Origin: Ianthella basta
Taxonomy: Eukaryota > Porifera > Demospongiae > Verongiida > Ianthellidae
Direction: 5' to 3'
Length of the DNA stretch: 64,000 nt
Assembly (NCBI GenBank): GCA_964019415.1
Contig: OZ025888.1
Location: 2,813,819-2,877,818 of the forward strand
Below, one piece after another: positions 23,301-32,703 of the stretch. The notes beneath the pieces were generated by a model. The model did not search any database. It was not told where the DNA came from and saw only the letters and a list, made by a program, of their open reading frames with translations. A program made the translations under genes and the position numbers. The stretch's first letter is position 1. Every line of letters begins with the position of its first letter.

Positions 23301-24423
23301 ATATTTGTATGGTGGCCTGGGCTGGACAAGGACTGTGAAGAGTGCGTCCGGTTGTGCCATTCTTGTCAGGTTAACCAATCGTCACCACCAAGTGCTCCTT
23401 TGCAGCCGTGGGTCTGGCCAACGCGACCCTGGGCAAGGTTACATTTGGACTATGCCGGTCCGTTCTTGGGCAAGATGTTCTTGATACTCATTGACGCCCA
23501 CTCCAAGTATATAGAAGCAGTTTGTGTGGCGTCAGCAACATTGAATGCCACATTTGAGTGCTTGCGTCAAACCTTTGTTCAGTTCGGCATCCCCAAAACG
23601 ATAGTCACAGACAATGGCACATGTTTTGTCAGTGCAGAGTTTGAGTCTTTCCTGAAGACCAATGGTGTCAAGCATCTCACGTCAGCGCCATATCACCCAG
23701 CATCCAACGGCTTGGCCAAGGATCCCTAAATGCCCGACTGGCTAAGATCCTGTTTGCATATCGATTGACTCCTCAAAGTACTACTGGTATTTCTCCATCA
23801 GAGTTGTTACTGGGCAGACGACCTCGATCCAGACTAGATCTTGTGAGACCGAACACAGCAGAGCGCGTGGAAGCCAAACAATTGCAGCAGGAAGTTCATC
23901 ATGACACATCTGCTCGTGCTCTTCAGTTTGAAGTTGGAGATGCAGTGTTTGTAAGGAATTTCAGCAGGGGTGACATTTGGTTGCCAGGAAGAATCACAAA
24001 ACGTCTCAGTGCTGTGTTGTTCCTTATTCAGGGTCAGTCCGGCCAAACATTCAGACGACATCAAGATGACTTACAGCACCGGCCAGATGCTGACGGTGAT
24101 GATGCCATTGCTGTCGTGCCAAGTTCTGAGTCCATCCTGGTTGATCCATCAGAATCGTCCGAATCCCCGCTTGGATCAAGTCCAGCAATCGATGATGAGA
24201 CTCAACCCTCAGAGACTCGATCTCCTGCGGCTCAGCCTCAAGATAACCATCCACCACGTCCTACCACGTCTCATTATCCATCAAGAAATCAGTCGGCTCC
24301 GGATTGTTACCAACCTTAACTTGTTTGTGTGTTTTGTCATCTTTGTGTCTTGATTCTGATTGATTTGCTGTTCTGTATGCGTGGTTTCCTGCATTGTGCC
24401 TTTATTTTTATGGGGGGAGAAAT

Positions 24424-24661
24424 ATAGTGTATTGTATACTTATCTTATTGTACTTAATGAATGTGTTTACGCAAGTGTGGTTGCTTTTGTGTACTGTCTT
24501 TAGAACCATTTTTCTCTAGTTTCAGTCAGTTGTGTAAGTGGTCAGTTGTTCGAGTGTTAGTTCTTGTCTGACTCAGTTTCGGCTGCAGTGTTGTATCAGT
24601 TGTTCATAGAGTTGCTCCTGGGGAGCCATTTCGAACCCGCTGTATACTGTAGTTAACGACA
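24424..24661 (+). repeat. 3' LTR of the Gypsy fossil
   Basis: Starts after the purine tract TGGGGGGAGAAA and ends in GACA, followed by the ATACC target duplication. Confidence 0.9.
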
Positions 24662-24925
24662 ATACCGATGTGGGCGGGCTCTATCCAGAGCCTCCTTTGA
24701 AACTCCCACACTGGGCACCGACTAATCGGTAACACTCGAAATGCTAATTAAGATGGTCTATGTACCATGGTGACATGACAGAAAGACAACGTTTAGAACT
24801 ACACATGGTAAGGAAACCTTTTGCCATTTTTCCCTTCCCCCTTCATTCCTTACCATGTGTAGTTTCGAACATTGTCTTTCATTCGTGTCACCATGGTACA
24901 TAGACCATCTTAATTAGCGTGCCCT
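24662..24925. repeat. Foldback family R, right part of the split copy
   Basis: Continues from 20117 with GATGTGGGCGGGCTC and closes with a palindrome at about 24745-24915 whose arms share CTAATTAAGATGGTCTATGT. Confidence 0.8.
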
Positions 24926-25174
24926 GACATTGTATGTGTCAATTGGATATGTAGAGATGCCTTCTGCCATGTATTGTCAGAAATAAAATACATGCACTCT
25001 CTATTCAGATAGCACTGCAACTAGCAGGAAAAGGGTTAGCATGCAATGAAGTCTTACGGGCTAAAATTTATAAATCACAATTTGCGCTGCAACTCTGAGA
25101 CTCACACATTTGTAAACAAAACTAGACGCATGCATGCTGAATGTAAATGCATGGTGGCTAGCTGAGCTACTCAC

Positions 25175-25249
25175 CAGCGGTATCTATCTGAACTAGGCCT
25201 GAATCCTCATGCCCTGTCCTTCTGGATGGTGAGGGGATAGACAACACCT
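25175..25249 (-). CDS. Fourth phase-1 exon of the minus-strand host gene
   Basis: On the minus strand, TTATTCAACAG precedes the exon and GTGAGT follows it. The exon is 75 nt, phase 1 to phase 1, and encodes EVLSIPSPSRRTGHEDSGLV and a few more residues. It matches the exons at 17083-17477 in length, phase and Glu start. The 7.7-kb gap to the next exon is filled by the two LTR elements, so the transposon nest would sit in an intron. Confidence 0.45.
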
Positions 25250-25564
25250 CTGTTGAATAAATGGAGAAGTGGAAGACATAGAATATATTAATGTCTCTCT
25301 GTGGAAACTACATAGCTAGCTATGTACAAGTTGGTGTTGCAGAATACTGCCTGTATGTGGAACCATATATTAATATCAATATCAATATTAAGGTGCAAAC
25401 GTGCAAAACAGAAGCACTAGGGAGCAAGTCCATGCAATGAGGCACTGTTATGAGTACATAATTTATAGAAACATCCCAAATATAAAGTCTACACAATCAT
25501 GCATTCACTTTGCATCATCCAAATCTTGCAGTCCACATTAATTGATTTGATAATGGCTCATAGC

Positions 25565-26297
25565 TAGTCTCGTACCCAGACCGCTTTCTCGCCTCAATTT
25601 TTATATTATGACGTCATCGGGAGGAAGAGGTCTGGCACATTTCTTATACAGGAGTTCTTCCACCCACGCAACCACAGACATGTAATTAATCAAACATTCG
25701 CACGAGGTAGAAAGCGTCAGGGGAGCAGAAATGCGAACGAAACCGTTGCTTTCTCGTGTAGGAGCGCTTGCTATGTTTCTAAGAAGAGTTCCCAGGCAAA
25801 GGAAAGGCTGAATCCAGCGTTTTAAGCAGCCTGAGAGTGCAGAAGTCGTCCTTGGCATCAGAAAGAGTTCGGTGCTTCTCTTATTGCGGACGAAAGCAGA
25901 CAATAAGTTTGTCAGAGGACCTATAGGTGCTACAACATGGGCCACCGATGGCTAAACAGCGAAGACATCCTGCGAAGATGGTCGTGTTATCGAAGCTCCT
26001 GACTAAAACGCATTTTCCTTAGCAGATCGCCAAAATCGCCGACACCGGCTTGGAATTAACCTTAACATAGCCTAGTCTGTGAGGTTCTTCACCGCCCGCA
26101 ATGCTGTAGGTTTTCAGTTTTTCGCCGTTCCGACAGTCCAGCGAGCTTTACGTTGGCAATTAACATTCCTCACTGTGTCCGTACATTCCAGGTCATTAAC
26201 GAATTCTCACATAGGTTATGTGCCAGACCCCTTCCCATCCGCGCATGACGTCACGATTAAATGGCCGGTGGACAGGTGGGGTCTGGGTACGAGACTA
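25565..26297. mobile_element. 733-bp TAGTC inverted-repeat element with a perfect 9-bp target duplication
   Basis: It begins TAGTCTCGTACCCAGACC and ends with the inverse, flanked on both sides by GCTCATAGC (25556-25564 and 26298-26306). Inside each end lies a second inverted GGTCTGG, so each terminus can fold into a hairpin; TGACGTCA sits in both hairpin loops. A minus-strand frame of 114 codons (25945-25601) has no recognisable domain. A 9-bp duplication is typical of Mutator-like elements, but no transposase is seen. Confidence 0.85.
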
Positions 26298-26313
26298 GCT
26301 CATAGCTGCAATG

Positions 26314-26418
26314 TTCAATGGATCATGAAAATGATGAGCAGTACTGCAGCTTTAATAAATGATGGGGGAGCAGGACGTTTTGACCCGGGGGTCTTTGTCA
26401 ACTGCTTACAGTGTGAGA
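26314..26418. repeat. Half copy of the CCCGGGGGTC MITE
   Basis: Matches the left arm and centre of the element at 16531-16720 (GACCCGGGGGTCTTTGTCAA). Confidence 0.7.
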
Positions 26419-26599
26419 AATGTATAGTGAGTGACTGGCCTGAATACAAGAAGGGATGACAGCAGGTGACAGGTGTTAATGTTTGAACATAAGGTATTAA
26501 GGACATTAATTGGATAAACATGAGGTACTTCAAAGGCATTAATTGAATAAACAGCACTTGAATAATCAATCAAGGGAGGAGAGTGAAAGAACATCTAGG

Positions 26600-26880
26600 T
26601 GACACTGTCATGAGGTGGGTGTGGCAATTGGGGTATGTTCAGTAAAATAGGGTTCCACAGGCTGTGGAGTAGGAGGCCACTGTCCAAGTTCATTGACTCC
26701 TGACTCTTCTTGATCAGGATGGCTTCCTGCGGTTCTTCTCTCCCAGTACTCTAGTACTGTCTTCAACCACCTCTGCATTAGCCCAGTCAATACTGTGGTT
26801 ACTAAGACAACCACCCTTGTGGGCCAGTTTTAGGGAGGTGGCTGCCTAACACAGTGACCATCTTATAGACAGTGATTTGA
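26600..26880 (-). pseudogene. Penelope-like GIY-YIG tail remnant
   Basis: Minus-strand translation gives AHKGGCLSNHSIDWANAEVV and, in an adjacent frame, a run ending GVNELGQWPPTPQPVEP. This resembles the C-terminal part of the GIY-YIG nuclease domain of Penelope-like elements. It may belong to the same element as 28510-30150 or to another copy. Confidence 0.5.
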
Positions 26881-26899
26881 TAGAGGCTCACAGCTGCGA

Positions 26900-26975
26900 T
26901 ATTCAAGTAAATGGTGAGCAGTACTGCAGCTTTAATAAACGATGGGGGAGCAGGACGTTTTGACCCAGGGGTCTG
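26900..26975. repeat. Second partial copy of the CCCGGGGGTC MITE
   Basis: Shares GGTGAGCAGTACTGCAGCTT and GGACGTTTTGACCC with 26314-26418. Confidence 0.7.
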
Positions 26976-27139
26976 GGGAGTGGGGTCTGGGGAGGAGTCT
27001 GGGGTGTGGAATCTGTCTAATCACCCCTGGTGGTTGTCTTAGACAGATTCCACTGTACTATTAGTGAAGTCGTATGTTGTACGGCTCATGCTTGCGTGTA
27101 AATAAGGTATTGACCAGCCTCTATTTATATTGTTCACAG

Positions 27140-27527
27140 ATGGGGTGCCTTCCAGGCCAGTTGGCATACGACAAGAGGGTAACTTTTTGCTATGGGACCC
27201 ACTTGATGCTAATGGAGAAGAGATTGAGCAGCTCACTATTACATTTGCACGGTAATGCTCCACCAACACCAGTGCTACATTGGTTGTCCATTGTATACTG
27301 CCATGTATGTGATAAGTCACTCGCTGTTTCTTTTTCATCAAATTCTAGCCCTGACGGAGAACTCCCTGTGATGGTGAACCTCTCATCACCTGGGCAGCAA
27401 AATGGTTTACACTTGTCACTACGAACTGATATTGTCATTGGTATGCAGTACAATGTTACAATGGTTGCGCAAATTGCCTTGGGTGCAAGTGAACAAAGCG
27501 ATTCCATACTGGTGACTAAACAGGCAG
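27140..27527 (+). CDS. Two exons encoding one fibronectin type III domain of a host gene
   Basis: Exon 1 is 27140-27251 (112 nt, after TTGTTCACAG) and exon 2 is 27349-27527 (179 nt), separated by a 97-nt intron (GTAATG...TTCTAG). Joined, they give 97 codons that start and end in phase 1, the classic symmetric arrangement of FN3 modules in animal genes. The product begins DGVPSRPVGIRQEGNFLLWD (the conserved Trp of strand B is present) and ends with YNVTMVAQIALGASEQSDS, which fits the strand F Y-x-V-x-V and the following G-x-S. FN3 domains are beta sandwiches of adhesion proteins and receptors. Exons before and after are not identified. The original donor now lies 972 bp downstream at 28500 because of the insertion at 27528. 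Confidence 0.7.
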
Positions 27528-28494
27528 CAGGGCCGTCGGAGGCGGTACGGCAGGTACGGCCATGGCCGTACCACTTTTTGAACAGCTAGCAGTTTTTTTA
27601 ATTTTCAAAAGCAGTGTTTTAGCTACTAACCCAGATAACCCCTACCCTACCTTAACTAACCATTGAGGAAACAGAGAAACAATGATCTTAGGTTGTTAGC
27701 AGATGCAATGAAGCAGAAGGTATCAAGTAGGGTCCAATACTTCACGATTTGCAAGCACGCTCCTTTCTTCCGCCATGTTTTGTTACGTAATCGATTCAAA
27801 ACGTAATAAAGATGGAGACCAGCAGCGCGTACGTAGGCAATCGACCCACATCACCTGGCGCTACGAAGCATGGCTTGTAGCACCACACGTCAGTGAATCG
27901 CTATACCCTTAACGGTGATGTAACAATTCAAAATGGTCTCATCGTCGAAGCACGTGGACCTAAGAAACGCCGACAATAGGTGACAAGCCTCATCAGCCTC
28001 GCACAGGTTTTTAGTACCCTAAGCGTCAATTCGGTGTGAAGAAGATCGTTTCTCAAACTTTCCAAGAGAGCTGGTATACCAGATGAGGATTTTGCATAAT
28101 AGCTAGCAACTTTGAAATGCTAGCTAGCTAAATCAAAGACTAGCTATTGTATCTAATATTTAGCTATATATACGTATGTGTAACCTATGCATGGGCACGT
28201 ATCTAGCTTCATACAATGCTGAACGTTTAGTAAACATGATTTAGCTGCTTTTTGCTGTATATCACTGATATCATTGTGAAATCTATGTAACCCTCTTAAA
28301 ACGACCTACTGACTGATCGAGAGTGCATGCTGGGCTAGCAAAGGCATCACTATTCTTGAGGCACAGATCCGTAGCAAACATTATCTGTATGATAATGAAA
28401 AGTAGCTAAAAAAATTTTCGCTCGCTTTGCTCACGACATTTTGTATCCCTCACCCAATGGCCTTACCACTTCTAAATAGCCTCCGACGGCCCTG
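27528..28494. mobile_element. 967-bp inverted-repeat insertion at an exon/intron border
   Basis: The ends CAGGGCCGTCGGAGGC and GCCTCCGACGGCCCTG are exact inverted repeats, flanked by GGCAG on both sides (27523-27527 and 28495-28499). The right-hand GGCAG is followed by GTAAGT, a strong splice donor. Subterminal sequence (CCATGGCCGTACCACTT versus its counterpart at the right) is also partly inverted. I see no transposase frame. The superfamily is unassigned; a 5-bp duplication does not fit the common types neatly. Confidence 0.8.
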
Positions 28495-28509
28495 GGCAGG
28501 TAAGTACCA

Positions 28510-30150
28510 AACACACCTATGACTGGTTGGTGTTAGCCACATGCACTGCTATCCCATTGTTCGCATCACTCTTCTGCACTGCTCTCTTTTGTTTAGCTAG
28601 TCTGACTTCGAGGGTCCTTTTGGATTGTCCCGTGTAGTTTGCCGCAGTCTTTACAGGGCACCTGATAGACTACAACCTTCTTCTTCTCCTCCGGTACACA
28701 ATTCTTTACCTTCATGAGTGTCTGTTTCAGGGTACGTGCATGTGTGAATACGGTACAGATGTTCAATGGAGCACAGATTCTCTTCAATTTCTCACCCGCT
28801 CCATGAACATATGGAGTGCACAGGGTCGTCTGTGGTGGCTGGGTGGGTGAAGGTGGTGGACACGGTTTCTCGGGTGGTGCTGACAGAGTCTTCTTCACCG
28901 TCAACATACCGGCGCCACAACTTGGGCTGGAGTGGGGCTGATCTGATGGTCTCCTCTTCCAAGCTTTCTATGTACAAGTTGGTGACAATGGGTGAGAGGG
29001 GGGAGCCCATGGCTGCTCCCTCAATCTGCTCATAGTACTTGTCCTGGAACTGAAAGTATGAGGAGCGAAGGCACAGTTCTGTGAGCTCAACCTGCTGAGG
29101 GATGGGGATGGCAGTTCTGTCCAGTAGGGAGTGATCCTGGGATAGCTTCTTTTCAATTACCTGGAAAGCATCAGCAATGGGAACCTGAGTAAACAGATTT
29201 GTGACATCAAAACTCATCAGGCGATCCACAGCGGTTACACTACACTCTCGAACTGTCTGAACAAAAGATGTTGAGTTCTCACTGTACCCATTGTGTCTAG
29301 CTAGAGGAGTTAGGATTCTTGCCAGTTCTTTAGCAAAGTTGTAGCAAGGGGAACCTGTGGCTGATACTATGGGCCGCATCGGTACTCCATCTTTATGGAT
29401 TTTCGCCAGGCCATACAACTGAGGGGGGTTAGTGTAGCGGGGGGCAAGGCAGTCGTACATCCGGTCACTGATATATCCTTGGCTTCGTAGGCGTTTCATG
29501 GCATCAGTAAACTTGTTCTCCGTTCTTGTGGTCGAATCTCGTTTAACCAAACAGTACTTAGTCTCATCATCCATGATTGCTTCCATCTTCTGGATGTACT
29601 GCTCCTTGTTCAGTAAGACTGTGGCCCTGCCTTTGTCAGCTGGGATGATGACAATGGTGGGGTCCTCACGAAGGGAACGCAGGGCTTGATGCTGAAGTGG
29701 GGTGAGATTGGGTTTGGGTGGCTTAGTCTGGTGTAGGACACAAAGGACAGCCCTAGGGCTAAGACATCTTCTTGTAGAGATAACTGTCTGGAGCTGAGGG
29801 TGACGACTAGCTTACTGGAGTCTAGTGTATGATGGGAGTTGACCTTCTTGGACTGTAGGCAGTTGAACTTGGCAATCTGTCTTTCCTTCGTAGTCTTGTT
29901 CATACGGTAGACAGCTACTTTGCAGTGCTGGTCCAAGCTGGACCATCAATCTTTGGGGAACCAGCTGTGATAGTTCCTTCTCAAGTTCTGAGATGTGATG
30001 GGAGGCTTTCAGTTTCTGACGATGGGCCTCGCTGATCCGTTCCCGAAGTAGAGCTTCGCTGGTCTTGCGTGCAATTAGGTTAGCTTTCACGGACTTCACT
30101 GGTAGGGACATCTTTAATCTGTTAGGGATCACTCCTTCATTTCTACATCT
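28510..30150 (-). pseudogene. Penelope-like element (reverse transcriptase plus partial GIY-YIG)
   Basis: The minus-strand frame at 29586-28792 contains LYGLAKIHKDGVPMRPIVS, SFDVTNLFTQVP, AAMGSPLSPIVTNLYIE and RRYVD, the Penelope-type reverse transcriptase signature. After RRYVD the usual linker and thumb are missing, and the sequence jumps to KLKRICAPLNICTVFTHART and then VVYQVPCKDCGKLH, the start of a GIY-YIG nuclease domain. An adjacent frame continues TLEVRLAKQKRAVQKSDANN down to about 28515. Upstream, 30132-29812 encodes the charged N-terminal region. The element therefore has an internal deletion near 28890 plus frameshifts. Penelope elements combine an RT related to telomerase with a GIY-YIG endonuclease. 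Confidence 0.82.
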
Positions 30151-30186
30151 GGTTAAGAAATAAGGCAGTCCTGGGTCTTCACAAGC

Positions 30187-31414
30187 CTAGTGCAGCAGAT
30201 CTTTGTATGTCATCAATAACAGATGCAAAATTATGGGAACCTTTGTCAAACATTTGTCGGCAGATGTCGCCTTTGAATTTCTATATCCCATCTCGAGCAC
30301 TGTAGCTGCATGCCAATGATTACAGTCATCCACTTCATTCATCCCACACTCTCTATACACAACCTCTCTCTTCTCTAGGTACACTTTTCCATCTGCCAGT
30401 CTCAATCTGCAAAGGAGCAGATCCATCCAACATCATCAACACTCTCCTATGGCTCTTCTCTTGCACCTTCCAGCACTTTCCATCAAGACCATTCATATAC
30501 ATGCAGAGTTAAAACACAAAGCTTGGGTTTATACTTATACAAGGTCTTCTGCCCAATCCTTCTCCATACACCTACATGCAATACACCTCAGCATCTCCCT
30601 TAATTGCCCCCCTGAAACCCCAGCAAGAGTGGCACAGCTTCAGTCCTGCCAACCAAAGGCCTCCAAACAAGTTCTCAACTGCCTCATCCACTGGCCTCTT
30701 CTCAGTGCCATGAGAGCCGCATATGCTAATCTCTGTATCAAACGATGGTGATAATGCCGATCTGTCAGTATTCTGTGCCAGAAACCAATGCGCCTTATTC
30801 TAGCTTCTCAGCCCACAAACGACACTTCCATCTCTGCAAGGAGCGATGTCCTAGGATGGGACCTGGGAACACCGAAATAGGTTAGGTTATTAAGGCTCTT
30901 AGCTGATCCAGGACCTGTTCCAAGGCTCCAGGCATCTAAGGCAACCCCAAGCTTCAGCTCCATAAAGGAGAACAGATTGCACCATTGAGTCATACAACTT
31001 CTTGAAAGTACAGCCAAACAGCACCCCAACAGCTGTCTGAGCCCCCTGGAGCAGGGAACCCAGGGCTCTTCTGCCTGCCTCAACCCAATCATCCACCATT
31101 ACATTCAGATCCAAAAACTCATCAATAACACACCCCAAGTACTTGTACTTTGTAACCATAGGAATTACCTCTCCCCGATGAAAAACTCATGATCCCATTG
31201 CAGATGATTTCTTTCTGAAATGAATGATGGCAGATTTCTCCGCATTAACTTTCATCCCCATCTTGAACACCATTCCTCCAGGGCCATAAGGCTTGCTCAA
31301 ATCCCTCAACATCCTCACCAAACAAAGAAGTGTCATCAGCAAACAGCAGTCCAGGAATGAACAAACTATACACAGATAGCCGTAGCTAGCTATAGATCCT
31401 GCAGTGTTAACCAA
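30187..31414 (-). pseudogene. LINE reverse-transcriptase fragment
   Basis: Minus-strand pieces in several frames give LLFADDTSLFGEDVEG near 31330 (RT catalytic motif), GMKVNAEKSAIIHF near 31230, KYKYLGCVIDE near 31145 and KLYDSMVQSVLLYGAEAWG near 30970, all typical of LINE RT palm and thumb. 30426-30187 encodes a Cys/His-containing C-terminal piece. Both the 5' half and frame continuity are lost. It differs from the LINEs at 2933 and 50109. Confidence 0.8.
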
Positions 31415-31458
31415 AACTAAGTAGCTTACATTTTTATAGCTAGCTAGCTAGCTAGTCC

Positions 31459-32063
31459 TAGTCTCGCGGGGCCAGACCCTTTCCGGTATTGCGCAAGCGC
31501 CGGAGAAAGGGTCTGGGAGTTAGCTTGACTGTTGTTGTGTAATATCCGTGGGAACGCCAGACTAGGTGTTTCATAACACCTCTTTGTTGTGGGTCAAGTT
31601 CAACCCGATGTGGTGTGGCAGTGTGCAAAGAAGCCGCAAGGATCGAAGCAGTTGCCCGTAGAGTAGCTGCTACAGTATGTGACAGTCTATATAAATTATC
31701 TTCCAGGCTCAGTCACCTGCCAAGGAGTTCTCCAAGCTTGTCAGTGATGGTGACGTGCAGCGTATCGCTATAGCTGTGCCAAAAAGCCTCTGGTAGTGCT
31801 TCTTGTTCAGTGCAGGATGCTTACAAAACAGCAGTGTTCCATCTTCATCGTACGTATGGAACGCCATCAGTAACAAGCCAGAGAAGAATAGCCGACGAAG
31901 CTGATTGCTAGTAACACTTCAAATCTCGCACGATAAGGAGGCGTCGATGGATAATCGAAGTTGGGAGCCTCCACGACTTCTGCATAGGTTAACTCCCAGA
32001 CCCTATTCTTCGGGCGGGCGGGTTGCGCAAGACCGAAAGAAAAGGATCTGGCCCGCGAGACTA
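31459..32063. mobile_element. 605-bp TAGTC inverted-repeat element
   Basis: Begins TAGTCTCGCGGGGCCAGACC and ends GGCCCGCGAGACTA, flanked by GCTAGTCC on both sides (31451-31458 and 32064-32071). Each end is a hairpin: CCAGACCCTTTCC is followed about 20 bp later by its inverse GGAGAAAGGGTCTGG. Total inverted repeat is about 70 bp. No transposase frame is seen. Confidence 0.85.
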
Positions 32064-32480
32064 GCTAGTCCCGGCATCACGGCTCAGTGAATTGCACAAC
32101 AGCGAGGATTTGACTCTTACAAAATAACTTACTCGCCACCATGTTCCCAGAGTTGCCTTGTGCCATTGTCAGAATTGAAGAATGGGAATCCCTTTATTGA
32201 GACAGCTGAGCGTACAACAGCTAACAAGAAAGATCAGATGTGTGAATAAGGGGCGGCTTCGTATCCTTGGATTATAAGGGATGGGACAATTACGTCACGA
32301 TCTATTTTGCACTGCTTGATGTCATATACTATAGATAGTATAATTATATTCTCGGTTTCAGCCCACTTTCGGCCACCATTTTTAGGGGTAGACCCTATGT
32401 ATTATTGTTTTAATTTGACATTTTGTCGTATGGCTTCATGTTACGGAAAATGTGAAATTATCAATCTTACTATAATGCAC

Positions 32481-32694
32481 TAGTCAGGCGTCGCGTGACC
32501 CCTCCTCGCGGAAGGGTCAGGTTAAGTCTAATACATTGACTTGTCCACGCGGAATGCAATTATGCGCTGTGGAATGTAATTATTGCGCAACATTATGCCT
32601 CGATTGCGGCCGCAAATACGTGCGACGGCTCGCGACACTTACCTGATCTTTCATAATAGCCAACAAAGAAGCGGGGGCACGCGACGCCTGACTA
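32481..32694. mobile_element. 214-bp TAGTC inverted-repeat element
   Basis: Begins TAGTCAGGCGTCGCGTGACC, ends GCACGCGACGCCTGACTA, and is flanked by the exact 9-bp duplication ATAATGCAC (32472-32480 and 32695-32703). The left end holds a hairpin (TGACCCCT / AAGGGTCA). Same design as 25565-26297 and 31459-32063. Confidence 0.85.
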
Positions 32695-32703
32695 ATAATG
32701 CAC

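Larger units (their letters stand above)
20118..24661 (+). mobile_element. Ty3/Gypsy LTR retrotransposon fossil
   Basis: LTRs of about 238-240 bp (20118-20357 and 24424-24661) flank a gag-pol interior, with a 5-bp target duplication ATACC (20113-20117 and 24662-24666) and a purine tract before the 3' LTR. Parts in order: gag from about 20430; a CFKCGKKGH zinc knuckle near 21117; an aspartic protease with DTAAALSLIS near 21325; reverse transcriptase with YLDDILVSA near 22160; RNase H near 22570-22900; an integrase zinc-binding region and DDE core at about 23250-23720; and an integrase C-terminal region to about 24320. This order (RT before IN) is Ty3/Gypsy. The copy is broken, with roughly five breaks. 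The LTRs differ at about 18 of 238 positions by hand count (7-8%), so it is not recent. Confidence 0.92.

Noticed and set aside
26600-30150. A single Penelope element split by a 1.7-kb host segment
   Set aside because: The two pieces overlap in the region just before the HSIDW motif and differ there, so they are as likely two copies; I list them separately.
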